47,963 nucleotides of DNA, taken from Herpetosiphonaceae bacterium (GTDB lineage: Bacteria; Chloroflexota; Chloroflexia; Chloroflexales; Kallotenuaceae). The stretch spans positions 1 through 47,963 of the forward strand of contig JACDGP010000031.1 of assembly GCA_013821605.1 (NCBI GenBank), written 5' to 3'. Under the pieces are notes generated by a model that did not search any database, was not told the origin of the DNA, and saw only the letters and a list, made by a program, of their open reading frames with translations. Position 1 is the first letter of the stretch. The number at the start of each line of letters is the position of its first letter. The position numbers and the translations under genes were made by a program. Shown piece after piece: positions 7,684 through 16,687 of the stretch.

Positions 7684-8280
7684 CTACGACTCCTTTTCCC
7701 AGTTCTGGCGCTCGTATGCGTGTGCCAGCCACTTGCGCGCGTAGAACAAGCGCGACTTCACGGTGCCGGTCGGAATACCTAACGTTTCGGCGATCTCTCG
7801 GATGTCCATCTCCGCTTCGTACGCCATCCGAAAGACTGTCCGTTGCCCCAGCGGTAGGCGCTCCACGAGGTGACGGTAGCGCGAGCGCTCTTCTGCGACT
7901 GCAGCAATAACCTCCGGTTGGAGGGCCGCAGCCTCGATCATCCAGGTGGGAACTGCGGTGTCTGCATAGCCAATGGTAGAACTGTGTTGTTCGAGCGACT
8001 GCTCCTTACGTGCTCGGAGTGAGCGGAGCTGGCTAATGGCGCAGTTCGTCGCGATACGGAAAAGCCAGCCTTTGAACCGGCCCCGCCTATCCCACTGGTC
8101 GGCACGAGTCCAAACTCGTACGAACACCTCCTGGAGCAGGTCGCTGGCAGCATCATTGTCACGGACGATCAGCAACAGATGGCGGCGAATCGGCTCACGG
8201 TAGCGGTCGTAGAGGACCTCAAACGCAGCGGTATCCCGCTTCTGGATCTGCTCCATCAGTTCGTCCTCGGATAGTTCCAT
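7684..8280 (-). CDS. ECF-type sigma factor paired with the mini RNA polymerase
   Basis: 198 residues. The sigma2 domain spans about 15-90 (FEVLYDRYREPIRRHLL; DLLQEVFVRVW; WLFRIATNCA), and sigma4 spans about 128-190 with a helix-turn-helix IREIAETLGIPTGTVKSRL. Sigma1.1 and sigma3 are absent, as expected for the extracytoplasmic-function group, which directs polymerase to GAAC/CGTC-type promoters. No anti-sigma gene is adjacent; instead the next gene, 3 nt downstream, is a fused RNA polymerase. The ATG is preceded by AGGA. A GAAC-N17-CGTC motif 47 bases upstream suggests autoregulation. Whether it serves the mini-polymerase, the housekeeping enzyme or both is open. Confidence 0.93.
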   Translation of the reverse strand: MELSEDELMEQIQKRDTAAFEVLYDRYREPIRRHLLLIVRDNDAASDLLQEVFVRVWTRADQWDRRGRFKGWLFRIATNCAISQLRSLRARKEQSLEQHSSTIGYADTAVPTWMIEAAALQPEVIAAVAEERSRYRHLVERLPLGQRTVFRMAYEAEMDIREIAETLGIPTGTVKSRLFYARKWLAHAYERQNWEKES

Positions 8281-8326
8281 GTTGATCCTGGTTCCGATGC
8301 GCGAGCAGTTGTGACTACTCCAATAA

Positions 8327-8351
8327 GACGCGAAGGGTGACGGGAAGGTTC
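8327..8351 (-). promoter_or_regulatory. Candidate ECF-type autoregulatory promoter of the sigma/mini-RNAP operon
   Basis: On the minus strand GAAC (8348-8351, within TGAACCTT) is followed after exactly 17 bases by CGTC (8327-8330). This matches the general ECF promoter pattern. Transcription would start near 8320, about 40 bases before the sigma ATG. Such short motifs also occur by chance. Confidence 0.45.
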
Positions 8352-8430
8352 AGTTTTCGAGCTATGCACAGCATGGTAAGATGGCACGCATTCGTTGTGG
8401 CGCGTTGATCGCCGTTTCAAAGAGGATCGT

Positions 8431-9240
8431 ATGCAGCAACAAACGCTTGCCGGCCAGGTAGCGCTGGTCACCGGCTCGGGTCGTGGCCTTGGCCGTGCCG
8501 TCGCTGGACGGCTCGCAGAGCTTGGTGCAGATGTAGCCGTTCATGATATTTCTGCCGAGGCTGCGGCAGAGTTTGGCGAGGCCGAGCATCTTGACGCGGT
8601 TGTGGCCGACCTCGCACGGCAGGGCGGCAAGGTAGTCGGCGTGACGGGCGACATCGCGGATGAAGCGGCTGTGGGAGCATTCGTTAAGCAGGCCGAAGCA
8701 GCACTTGGTCCCATTTCCATTTTGGTGAATTGTGCCGGTGGTGACATCGCCGCGCGTGGTGGGAAGCCTCAGCCCAATAATGCCTTGGGCATTCCGCTTG
8801 AGGATGTGCGTGCCTTGCTCGACCGCAATTTGATCGGCACGATGGTCGTTTGTCGCGCCGTTTGTCCAGGTATGGTCGAACGACGAGGCGGCGTGGTGGT
8901 GAACTTTGGTTCGACTGCCGCCCATGTTGGCGTGGCCGATGGGGTCGTGTATGCGGTGGCCAAGGCGGCGATCGTGCAGTGGACGCGTTGTTTGGCGCGC
9001 GAACTAAGGCAGTATGGCGTGCGCGTGAATGCTGTTAGCCCTGGTCCCACGATGACGGCACGCTTTCTGGCGACGCGCACCACCGATCCGGCGATGCGTG
9101 ATCCCAACGTCCCGCTGATGCGCTATGCACTCCCCGATGAGTTGGCCGACGCTGTTGCAATGCTATGTTCGCCAGCGGCGCGCTTTGTGAACGGCCAAGT
9201 GCTGCGTGTGGACGGCGGCGAGCAGCTTTTCCCGGCATAG
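8431..9240 (+). CDS. Short-chain dehydrogenase/reductase (SDR)
   Basis: 269 residues from the ATG at 8431, chosen because AGAGGA lies just upstream; a TTG at 8395 would add 12 residues without benefit. Classical SDR landmarks: cofactor loop TGSGRGLG (14-21), NCAGG from N100, catalytic Ser in FGSTAA (S161), YAVAK with Y174 and K178, and NAVSPGPTMT. The C-terminal FVNGQVLRVDGG is typical. NAD(P)-dependent oxidoreductase of the cytoplasm; substrate unknown. It is followed after 25 bases by a sugar isomerase-like gene, so the pair may act on a carbohydrate or polyol. It is divergent from the sigma factor across about 150 bases. Confidence 0.92.
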   Translation: MQQQTLAGQVALVTGSGRGLGRAVAGRLAELGADVAVHDISAEAAAEFGEAEHLDAVVADLARQGGKVVGVTGDIADEAAVGAFVKQAEAALGPISILVNCAGGDIAARGGKPQPNNALGIPLEDVRALLDRNLIGTMVVCRAVCPGMVERRGGVVVNFGSTAAHVGVADGVVYAVAKAAIVQWTRCLARELRQYGVRVNAVSPGPTMTARFLATRTTDPAMRDPNVPLMRYALPDELADAVAMLCSPAARFVNGQVLRVDGGEQLFPA

Positions 9241-9265
9241 AAGTTCGGCCAGGAGCAGATAAATT

Positions 9266-10183
9266 ATGCGACAATCCGGAGCCTCACGCATCGCAGCCTT
9301 TCCCAAGTGCTATATGGACGAGCTGTGCGTTACACACACGCTGTCACTTTTTGAATGGATCGAGATGGGGGCCACCTTGGGTGTGGAGGGCTTGGAACTG
9401 TATCCGGGCTTCTTCACCTCGTTTGAGCCTTCTTACTTGCAGACGGTGCGTGGCGCACTGGAGCAACACGGTTTGGCGATGCCGATGTTGTGTGCCTCGC
9501 CCGACTTCACCAAGGCTATGGCGGCGGAGCGGCGCGCTGAGATTGAACGGTACAAGCAGTATATCGATCTGGTCGCCTTTTTTGATACGCCGGAGCCACG
9601 CACCTGCCGGATCTTATCCGGTCAGCGCCGTCCCGAGATCACGGAGGATGACGGTGTTGCGATGGTGGTGGAGTGTATTGAGGAGCTGCTGCCGTATGCT
9701 GCCGAGCGGCGGGTGATCTTGGCCATTGAAAACCACTATAAAGACAGCTACTGGACCTACCCGGAATTCGCGCAACAGCTGCCGGTCTTCCGCCGCATCG
9801 TGGAAGCGATTGACTCGCCTTGGTTCGGCGTGAACTACGACCCGTCCAACGCGCTACTGGCCGGCGAAGATCCGCTGGTGGTGCTCGATGTCGTCAAAGA
9901 GCGGGTCGTAAGTATGCACGCCAGTGATCGCGGGCTCAAGCCCGGCTCGACGCTTGCTGATCTACGACAGCACGAGAATGCAGTAGGCTATGCCAGTGTG
10001 TTATACCACGGCGAAATCGGTACCGGGCTGAACGATTACCCGACGATCTTTCGCACGCTTCAGGCCGTAGGCTTCACGGGTTGGATTTCGATGGAGGATG
10101 GGATGAACGGGCTGGACGAGTTACGGCGCTCAGTAGACTACGTGAGGGCTACATTGGTCAGTGTTACAAATGCGGCAACGTGA
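9266..10183 (+). CDS. Sugar phosphate isomerase/epimerase (xylose-isomerase-like TIM barrel)
   Basis: 305 residues with an AGGAG about 10 bases before the ATG. It has the AP-endonuclease-2/xylose-isomerase-like fold, with probable metal ligands E155 (AIENH), D192 (NYDPSN), H218 (SMHASD) and E277 (SMEDG). The family isomerises or epimerises sugars or inositol derivatives using a divalent metal. The SDR gene directly upstream would form a two-gene catabolic unit. Exact substrate not inferable. Confidence 0.88.
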   Translation: MRQSGASRIAAFPKCYMDELCVTHTLSLFEWIEMGATLGVEGLELYPGFFTSFEPSYLQTVRGALEQHGLAMPMLCASPDFTKAMAAERRAEIERYKQYIDLVAFFDTPEPRTCRILSGQRRPEITEDDGVAMVVECIEELLPYAAERRVILAIENHYKDSYWTYPEFAQQLPVFRRIVEAIDSPWFGVNYDPSNALLAGEDPLVVLDVVKERVVSMHASDRGLKPGSTLADLRQHENAVGYASVLYHGEIGTGLNDYPTIFRTLQAVGFTGWISMEDGMNGLDELRRSVDYVRATLVSVTNAAT

Positions 10184-10236
10184 TGCCTTTGCTCAGTGTC
10201 TCATAACGACTGTCACGATGTAGTGATCAAAGGCAT
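10183..10236. other. Inverted repeat between convergent genes
   Basis: A 9-bp perfect inverted repeat (ATGCCTTTG at 10183-10191 and CAAAGGCAT at 10228-10236) separates the ends of the sugar isomerase gene and leuB. It has no U-rich tail, so it is at best a weak or factor-assisted terminator. Confidence 0.3.
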
Positions 10237-10253
10237 TAATGATCTTACGGATG

Positions 10254-11357
10254 CTAGCTGACGATTGCTTCGGTCACTGCATCACCCACCTCGATTGTAC
10301 TGCACACCTGCTCGCCCGGATCTGCGATATCGGCGGTCACCGTTCCGGCCTCAATGACCTGCTCGACGGCGCGCTCGACTACTTGCGCTGCCTCGTCTAA
10401 TCCAAGCGAGTAGCGCAGCAACAACGCGACACTCAAGATCGTGGCAAGCGGATTAGCTAGACCACGTCCGGCAATATCGGGAGCCGAGCCGTGAATCGGC
10501 TCGTACAGTCCCATCCGTGTGCTTCGACCGGGAGTTGAAGCGCCGAGCGAGGCCGATGGCAGGAGACCCATTGAGCCAGCCAGCATGGAAGCTTCGTCGG
10601 TAAGAATATCGCCGAACATATTCTCGGTTACGATGACGTCGAAGTCAGCCGGGCGACGCAGCAGGTGCATCGCACACGCATCGACTAGCATCGTTTCGAG
10701 CGTGATATCGGGGAACTCGTCGCGAATGACCTGGGCGGTTGTCGACCGCCATAGTCGTGACGTTTCCAGCACATTGGCTTTATCGACCGATGTCAGCTTG
10801 CGCCTGCGCCCACGGGCCCACTCGCCTGCAGCCCGCACCACGCGCTCGATCTCCGCGACGCTATAGGTGCAAACGTCGAAGGCGCTCTCGTCTGCTCCCG
10901 TGCCTGTGCGCCCTTTCTCACCGAAATAAATGCCGCCGGTTAACTCGCGCACAACTAGAAGATCGACGCCCTGCAGCCGCTCGGCTTTCAGTGGTGACGC
11001 GCCAAGCAGCTTTGGATGAATCGTAACTGGTCGCAAGTTGGCGTACAGGCCCAGCGCCTTGCGGATCCCGAGTAGTCCCTGCTCGGGCCGGACCTTGGCC
11101 TGCGGATCGTCCCACTTAGGGCCACCGACCGCGCCAAGCAGGACCGCATCGGCCTCCTGACACAGCCGCACAGTCTCGTCCGGCAGGGCCGTGCCGGTAG
11201 TGTCGATGGCAATGCCACCGAGCAGCGCCTCGCGCAATTCGAAGCTGAGGCCGAAGCGCTGTCCCACGGCCTTGAGCACCTTGACGCCTTCGGCCACGAC
11301 TTCCGGCCCGATGCCGTCACCCGGCAGTAGCGTGATCTGGTAACTTGATTCGCTCAC
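10254..11357 (-). CDS. leuB: 3-isopropylmalate dehydrogenase
   Basis: 367 residues starting at GTG (11357) after GAGG. Oxidatively decarboxylates (2R,3S)-3-isopropylmalate to 2-ketoisocaproate precursor, the third step of leucine synthesis, with NAD and Mg. Family landmarks: GDGIGPEV near the N-terminus, [15 protein letters not shown] in the middle, [18 protein letters not shown] for metal and substrate binding, and [18 protein letters not shown]. Length is normal. It is the last gene of the leftward ilv-leu operon, 15 bases after leuD. Confidence 0.97.
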   Translation of the reverse strand: MSESSYQITLLPGDGIGPEVVAEGVKVLKAVGQRFGLSFELREALLGGIAIDTTGTALPDETVRLCQEADAVLLGAVGGPKWDDPQAKVRPEQGLLGIRKALGLYANLRPVTIHPKLLGASPLKAERLQGVDLLVVRELTGGIYFGEKGRTGTGADESAFDVCTYSVAEIERVVRAAGEWARGRRRKLTSVDKANVLETSRLWRSTTAQVIRDEFPDITLETMLVDACAMHLLRRPADFDVIVTENMFGDILTDEASMLAGSMGLLPSASLGASTPGRSTRMGLYEPIHGSAPDIAGRGLANPLATILSVALLLRYSLGLDEAAQVVERAVEQVIEAGTVTADIADPGEQVCSTIEVGDAVTEAIVS

Positions 11358-11372
11358 AGTACCTCGTTGTGC

Positions 11373-11981
11373 TTAGTCGGTCGTCCGTATCCGCGGCATA
11401 TGTTGGCTTTCGTAGCTGTTGATTGCCGGTTCTTCGCCCATCAGAAATCCTAGCTGATCGACGCCATTGACCAGACAATGCTTGGCAAAGGGCTCGATCG
11501 GAAAGGCGATCTTGCGCCCGTCTGGTAGCGTTAAAGTTTGCTGCGTAAGGTCAACCGTCACGGCAGTGGTCGGATCTTCCTCAACCATACTGACAAGTTC
11601 ATAGTAGGTTTCGGTGTCGACCACGATCGGCAGCAGCCCGACCTTCAGAGCGTTGTTGTTAAAAATATTCGCGAAGTAGGTCGAGATCACGGCCCGGAAG
11701 CCATAGCCCTGCAGTGCCCAGGGCGCATGTTCGCGCGACGATCCACAGCCAAAATTATTGCCGCCGATCAGCACTTGTGCGCCCTGCACTTCGGGCCGGT
11801 TGAGCACAAAATCGGGATTGGGCTGGCCGTCGGCATCATAACGCCAGTCGGCAAACAGATGGTCGCCCATCCCGGCCTTATCGGTAGCCTTCAGGAAGCG
11901 GGCCGGGATGATCTGGTCGGTATCAATATTTTCGTTTGGCAAAGCAACGCATTTCGCAGAAAAGGTCGTGATTGGTTCCAT
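11373..11981 (-). CDS. leuD: 3-isopropylmalate dehydratase small subunit
   Basis: 202 residues, the swivelling aconitase C-terminal domain that pairs with LeuC to isomerise 2- to 3-isopropylmalate. Typical motifs: NENIDTDQIIPARFLK near the start, GNNFGCGSSREHAPWAL and FANIFNNNALKVGLLP. Length matches bacterial LeuD. It is separated from leuC by an inserted SUKH-family gene, whereas the two subunit genes are usually adjacent, which is unusual for an otherwise tight operon. Confidence 0.97.
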   Translation of the reverse strand: MEPITTFSAKCVALPNENIDTDQIIPARFLKATDKAGMGDHLFADWRYDADGQPNPDFVLNRPEVQGAQVLIGGNNFGCGSSREHAPWALQGYGFRAVISTYFANIFNNNALKVGLLPIVVDTETYYELVSMVEEDPTTAVTVDLTQQTLTLPDGRKIAFPIEPFAKHCLVNGVDQLGFLMGEEPAINSYESQHMPRIRTTD

Positions 11982-12037
11982 TGCTTCTCCTCAGTTAATC
12001 TGATGCAGCTAATCCTGAAAAATACCGTAAGGATGTT

Positions 12038-12487
12038 TCATACTGCTAGGCCAAATATAGCCAGAAAGCTGTCGAAATCAGGGGCAATACGTCGCCAGTA
12101 TACTGTACCATCGTCCCAATGAATAATGCTCGGATGGTCAACGTTATCACGAAAATCAAAGCAGTATGGTGCTCCACTACTCGACGTAGCGAAGCAAACA
12201 ACACGCGAGAAATCGGTAATATCAGGAATGGACCCAGGGATGTCGTTCGTTGCAAGGCGATGACCATACCCGACGTTGGGCTCAAACCCTATCGGCAGAT
12301 CTTGGACGGCAGCGTCCAGATTATCTTGATTTTGCCAAACGTCACCCAAATCCAGGTAGACTGTATGACCATAGGCGTCAACGCCGCCTCGTTGTTCAAG
12401 TAGACCAATTCGGTACGGAAAAATGCGCCGCTCAACGGCAGCAGTAAACTCTGTCGGTAAGGTTAGCCCATTAACGTTCAAGCACAT
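12038..12487 (-). CDS. SMI1/KNR4 (SUKH) family protein inserted between leuC and leuD
   Basis: 149 residues from ATG at 12487 (a GTG two codons upstream is possible). The second half reads FSRVVCFATSSSGAPYCFDF, then HPSIIHWDD and IAPDFDSFLAIF, the hallmark of SUKH-1 domains. SUKH proteins often act as immunity proteins against nuclease toxins in polymorphic toxin systems, or have general binding roles. No toxin gene is adjacent. It sits in the same orientation inside the leucine operon, 56 bases upstream of leuD. It probably has its own promoter, since TATAAT lies at 12562-12567. Likely a late insertion. Confidence 0.75.
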   Translation of the reverse strand: MCLNVNGLTLPTEFTAAVERRIFPYRIGLLEQRGGVDAYGHTVYLDLGDVWQNQDNLDAAVQDLPIGFEPNVGYGHRLATNDIPGSIPDITDFSRVVCFATSSSGAPYCFDFRDNVDHPSIIHWDDGTVYWRRIAPDFDSFLAIFGLAV

Positions 12488-12500
12488 TGCCACTTGTCAT

Positions 12501-12545
12501 GGTAGGCGCGGCGTCTCGGGTCATCCGTCAAGCTACGCGCCTACC
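12501..12545. repeat. 10-bp inverted repeat upstream of the SUKH gene
   Basis: GGTAGGCGCG (12501-12510) and CGCGCCTACC (12536-12545) are perfect complements separated by 25 bases. The repeat lies between leuC and the inserted SUKH gene, just before its start. It could be a transcript hairpin (partial terminator after leuC), an operator or an insertion scar. Confidence 0.5.
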
Positions 12546-12561
12546 GCTCTATCACCTTTGT

Positions 12562-12567
12562 ATTATA
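12562..12567 (-). promoter_or_regulatory. Candidate -10 element for the SUKH gene
   Basis: A perfect TATAAT on the minus strand about 75 bases before the SUKH start, in an otherwise GC-rich intergenic gap. No good -35 hexamer at 16-18 bases upstream. Confidence 0.35.
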
Positions 12568-12654
12568 AAGTCTTCGTAACGCTTCCATCGCGGATTTGAA
12601 CTCAAGGTCCTAGTCAACGACAGTGCATCTGATAGGATCAAGGAGCAGTTACTG

Positions 12655-14088
12655 CTATATCGCCTGTACTAGCAGTTCGCGGACATCTGTGACCACACCG
12701 GTAATAGCGGTGGCAGTCGCCGTCAAAGGGCTGGCCAAGAATGTACGTCCACCCTTTCCTTGTCGCCCTTCAAAGTTGCGATTCGAGGTGCTTACGGCAT
12801 ATTGTCCAGGAAGTAATTCATCGCCGTTCATTGCTATACACATGCTGCAGCCGGCTTCACGCCATTCCGCGCCCGCCGCTCGGAAGATGTCGTCCAGTCC
12901 CTCAGCTTCGGCCTGGCGCTTCACTTGTTGCGAACCGGGCACGACCAGCATTCGTACGCTGGGGGCTACGCGCAGGCCTTTCAGCATCTCGGCTGCTAGA
13001 CGTAAATCCGAGATGCGCGAATTGGTGCATGAGCCCAGGAAGACTACATCGACCGGCTTGCCGAGCAGTTGCTGGCCCGGCTCCAAGCCCATATAGTGCA
13101 GCGCCTTGTCTAATGCCATGCGCTGGCTCGGGTCGGTTGCCTGCGCCGGATCCGGCACATGGCCCGTAACCGGCATGCCCATCCCCGGATTGGTGCCATA
13201 GGTAATCATTGGCGTGAGTTGCTCGGCGTCCAACACAATGGTGTGATCATAGGTCGCGCCAGCATCCGATGGCAGCGTGCGCCAATAGGCGACGGCGGTC
13301 TCCCAGTCCGCGCCCTGTGGTGCATGCGGGCGGCCCTTGAGATAAGCAAAGGTCGTTTCGTCGGGTGCAATCAGCCCGGCGCGTGCTCCGGCCTCGATGC
13401 TCATGTTGCAGATCGTCATCCGTTCTTCCATACTCAGGCTGCGGATGGCGCTACCGGTATACTCGAAAACATAGCCGGTGCCGCCACCGATCCCGATCTG
13501 TGCAATCACTGCCAGAATAATATCCTTGGCCGTGACGCCGGGATGGAGCGTGCCGTCAATCCGCACCTCGCAACTCTTGGGCTGTGATTGGAGCAAACAC
13601 TGTGTCGCCAGCACATGCCCAACCTCGCTGGTCCCGATGCCAAAGGCCAGCGCCCCGAACGCCCCGTGCGTACTCGTGTGCGAGTCGCCGCACACAATCG
13701 TCATACCGGGCTGGGTCAAACCCTGCTCCGGCCCGATCACGTGCACGATGCCCTGGTTCTCGCTGCCTAGCCGGTACAGCGGAATGCCAAAGTCAGCACA
13801 ATTGGTCTCAAGCTGCGTCAGTTGTGCCCGCGCTTGCGGATCGGTGACCGGGATAATGCCGTCCGAGCCGCGCGGTGTGGTTGGGGTCGAGTGATCCATC
13901 GTCGCTAGGGTGCGATCAGGGTGCCGCACCGCGAGGCCCCGCTCGCGCAATTCCGTAAAAGCCTGTGGTGAGGTAACCTCGTGAACCAGATGCAGGTCGA
14001 TATACAACACGGCCGGCGTGGCGTCCGTTTGTGGTTGTACCAGATGGCTATTCCAAATTTTTTCAAACAGGGTTTGCGGCGTTGACAT
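12655..14088 (-). CDS. leuC: 3-isopropylmalate dehydratase large subunit
   Basis: 477 residues; the aconitase-like catalytic subunit carrying a [4Fe-4S] cluster. Cluster cysteines are visible as C354 (GSCTNSR) and the pair C414/C417 (GCSMCIAM). The conserved [19 protein letters not shown] lies near 132-150. It works with LeuD to convert 2-isopropylmalate to 3-isopropylmalate. Starts 12 bases after ilvE. The 160 bases between its stop and the SUKH gene contain an inverted repeat and a -10-like box. Confidence 0.97.
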   Translation of the reverse strand: MSTPQTLFEKIWNSHLVQPQTDATPAVLYIDLHLVHEVTSPQAFTELRERGLAVRHPDRTLATMDHSTPTTPRGSDGIIPVTDPQARAQLTQLETNCADFGIPLYRLGSENQGIVHVIGPEQGLTQPGMTIVCGDSHTSTHGAFGALAFGIGTSEVGHVLATQCLLQSQPKSCEVRIDGTLHPGVTAKDIILAVIAQIGIGGGTGYVFEYTGSAIRSLSMEERMTICNMSIEAGARAGLIAPDETTFAYLKGRPHAPQGADWETAVAYWRTLPSDAGATYDHTIVLDAEQLTPMITYGTNPGMGMPVTGHVPDPAQATDPSQRMALDKALHYMGLEPGQQLLGKPVDVVFLGSCTNSRISDLRLAAEMLKGLRVAPSVRMLVVPGSQQVKRQAEAEGLDDIFRAAGAEWREAGCSMCIAMNGDELLPGQYAVSTSNRNFEGRQGKGGRTFLASPLTATATAITGVVTDVRELLVQAI

Positions 14089-14100
14089 CAGTGATCCTTG

Positions 14101-15033
14101 TTATGCTCTTGGCTGGAGATAATGGAGCCAGCCCCACGTATCGGCGGTCTCGCCGTTGAACAGGCCGAAGAACACTTTTTGCATTGCGGCCGTGATCGGC
14201 CCACGTCCACCGCTTTTGACGACGATGCCGTCAACCGAGCGGATCGTTGACACTTCGGCGGCTGTGCCGGTGAAAAACAACTCATCCGCCACATACAGTG
14301 CCTCGCGTGGCAGTGGTTCCTCATGCACCTCATAGCCGTGCTCTCGCAGCAGCGTCAGGACGGTGTCGCGGGTAATGCCGGGCAGTACCGCCGCCGTGAG
14401 CGGCGGCGTAAAGACCTTGCCGTTGCGGACCAAAAACAGGTTCTCGCCCGAGCCTTCGCTCAACTGGCCGTTGGTATCGAGCGCGATGCCCTCAACATAG
14501 CCGTTGCGCTGTGCTTCCATCACGATGAGTTGTGAGGATAGATAGTTACCGCCGGCCTTTGCCATCGCCGGCAGTGTGTTGGGTGCCGGACGGTTCCATG
14601 ACGAGACACACACGTCGATCCCGCGCTCCAGCGCATCCGCCCCCAGGTAGGCACCCCATTGTTGCGCCGCGACCATGACTTCGCAAGGGCGCTTACCGGG
14701 CATAACACCCAGTTCGTCAAGGCCACGATAGATCAACGGGCGCAGATATGCGCTCTCAAGATGGTTGTCCAGGACGACCTGTCCGCAGGCCTGCTTGATT
14801 TGTTCAGCTGTGAACGGTACATCCATGCGGTAGATGCGCGCCGAGTCAAAAAGCCGCTCGATATGGGCGTTGAGCCGGAAGATCGCCGGCCCCTTGGGGG
14901 TGCTGTAACAGCGGATGCCTTCGAAGACGCTCGACCCATAATGCAGTGCATGCGCCATCACGTGCACGGTCGCGCGTTCCCAGGGCACTAACTCGCCGTT
15001 GAACCAGATTGATTCGGTAGGTGTAATCGGCAT
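14101..15033 (-). CDS. ilvE: Branched-chain amino acid aminotransferase
   Basis: 310 residues, class IV PLP transaminase. The PLP lysine is K159 in [11 protein letters not shown], the same number as in the E. coli enzyme, and the region [10 protein letters not shown] plus [13 protein letters not shown] completes the active site. It transfers amino groups from glutamate to the 2-keto acids of valine, leucine and isoleucine. The ATG follows AGGAG; the gene lies 11 bases after cimA and 12 before leuC. Confidence 0.96.
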   Translation of the reverse strand: MPITPTESIWFNGELVPWERATVHVMAHALHYGSSVFEGIRCYSTPKGPAIFRLNAHIERLFDSARIYRMDVPFTAEQIKQACGQVVLDNHLESAYLRPLIYRGLDELGVMPGKRPCEVMVAAQQWGAYLGADALERGIDVCVSSWNRPAPNTLPAMAKAGGNYLSSQLIVMEAQRNGYVEGIALDTNGQLSEGSGENLFLVRNGKVFTPPLTAAVLPGITRDTVLTLLREHGYEVHEEPLPREALYVADELFFTGTAAEVSTIRSVDGIVVKSGGRGPITAAMQKVFFGLFNGETADTWGWLHYLQPRA

Positions 15034-15044
15034 ATGCTTGGCTC

Positions 15045-16670
15045 CTAACCAACCACGACCGGCTGTCGCAGTTCGTCTGATTGAAGAGTGGTGCGCTCCT
15101 GCGCCCGTAATAATGGCAGTTCCAGGCTATCGACCAATGCTTGCCAGGAGGCCTCGATAATGTTGGTCGCGCACCCGATCGTCGACCAGCGTACATCACC
15201 TTGCGCTGCTTCGAGCAGCACCCGCGTCGTCGCTTCGGTCGCCGCCTGCTCGTCGAGAATGCGTACCTTATAGTCTACCAGGTGAACGCTCGCCAACTGC
15301 GGGAATGCGGGCAACAAGGCTTTCCGCATCGCACGATCTAGCGCGTTGACCGGACCGTTGCCTTCGGCGGCGGTATGCACGACCTCGCCGTTAACGCGCA
15401 GTTTAACAGTCGCTTCACTCAGCATCGGTCGTCCGTCCCGCTGCTCGACGACGACCATCGCATCCAGCATTGTGAAGGGTGGAGCATAGTCGGGCGCGGC
15501 CCGTCGAATCAAAAGTTCGAACGAGCCCTCAGCCGCCTCATACTGGAAGCCGCGGCTCTCCATCTGTTTAACCTTCTGGAGCAGCGCCTGCTCCCCAACC
15601 TCCACGCCAACGCCCAGTTCCGCAGCCCGTAGTCGCATGTTGACCCGGCCTGATAACTCCGAGACGACCACGCGCCGCACGTTGCCAACGATAGTGGGAT
15701 CGACATGCTGGTAGCTCGATTCGACCTTGGCAATCGCGGCCACATGAATGCCGCCCTTGTGCGCAAAGGCCGAATGGCCGACATAGGCCGCGTGATCGTC
15801 GGGTGCGAGATTCGCGATGGCCGCAACAAAGCGCGCAAGCTCGGTCAGACTACGTAACTTTTCGGGCGGCAGCACATCGTAGCCCAGCTTGAGTTGCAGA
15901 TTTGCGATGATCGGTACGAGATTGGCGTTACCACAGCGCTCGCCATAGCCGTTAATCGTTCCTTGCACCTGTGTGGCGCCGGCCTCGATCCCCGCCAGCG
16001 AATTGGCCACAGCTAACTCACCATCGTTGTGGGTATGAATACCCAGCTTGAGCGCTAGGGGCTGTGTTGCGTCATCGAGCAGTTCGCTATGCACCACGCG
16101 CACGACCTCCCCAATGAAGCCGGGTAGCGCTCCCCCATTCGTGTCGCACAGGATAATACATTCTGCGCCGGCTTCGGCGGCAGCATGCAGCGTAGCCAGT
16201 GCATACGCTGGGTCGGCCCGATACCCATCAAAGAAGTGCTCGGCATCATAAAAGACCCGCCGGCCCTGTGCCCGCAGGTACGTGATGCTATCCGCGATCA
16301 TTGCCAGGTTTTCCGTCAATGTCGTTTCCAGCACGTCGGTGACATGCAAGGTCCACGACTTGCCGACCAGCGTGCAGACCAGCGTTTCGGCTGCGATCAG
16401 CGCCTTGAGATTGGCATCGTTGGCTGCCTCGCTGCCCGGTCGTCGCGTCGAGCCGAACGCGCAGATGGCGGCCTGCTGCCACGGCTCGCTCTTGGCCCGT
16501 TGAAAGAATTCGGCATCTTTAGGATTAGAGCCGGGCCAGCCGCCTTCGATAAACGGGATCCCAAAGCGGTCAAGCTCACGTGCGATCTTGAGCTTATCTT
16601 CAACCGACAGCGACATGCCTTCGCGCTGCGTGCCGTCGCGCAGCGTCGTGTCGTAGATCTGAATCGTCAT
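15045..16670 (-). CDS. cimA: (R)-citramalate synthase
   Basis: 541 residues from ATG 16670, which has AAGGAG at ideal spacing; the ATG at 16691 overlapping the leuA stop lacks one. It belongs to the DRE-TIM metallolyases ([14 protein letters not shown] at the start, [13 protein letters not shown] for metal binding) with a C-terminal LeuA dimer/regulatory domain. Length and divergence from the neighbouring leuA fit the CimA group, which condenses acetyl-CoA with pyruvate to give citramalate, a threonine-independent route to 2-oxobutanoate and isoleucine. LeuC/LeuD/LeuB can process its product. It could be a second 2-isopropylmalate synthase, but I favour CimA. Confidence 0.88.
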   Translation of the reverse strand: MTIQIYDTTLRDGTQREGMSLSVEDKLKIARELDRFGIPFIEGGWPGSNPKDAEFFQRAKSEPWQQAAICAFGSTRRPGSEAANDANLKALIAAETLVCTLVGKSWTLHVTDVLETTLTENLAMIADSITYLRAQGRRVFYDAEHFFDGYRADPAYALATLHAAAEAGAECIILCDTNGGALPGFIGEVVRVVHSELLDDATQPLALKLGIHTHNDGELAVANSLAGIEAGATQVQGTINGYGERCGNANLVPIIANLQLKLGYDVLPPEKLRSLTELARFVAAIANLAPDDHAAYVGHSAFAHKGGIHVAAIAKVESSYQHVDPTIVGNVRRVVVSELSGRVNMRLRAAELGVGVEVGEQALLQKVKQMESRGFQYEAAEGSFELLIRRAAPDYAPPFTMLDAMVVVEQRDGRPMLSEATVKLRVNGEVVHTAAEGNGPVNALDRAMRKALLPAFPQLASVHLVDYKVRILDEQAATEATTRVLLEAAQGDVRWSTIGCATNIIEASWQALVDSLELPLLRAQERTTLQSDELRQPVVVG

Positions 16671-16687
16671 CGGCTCTCCTTCAGCCT

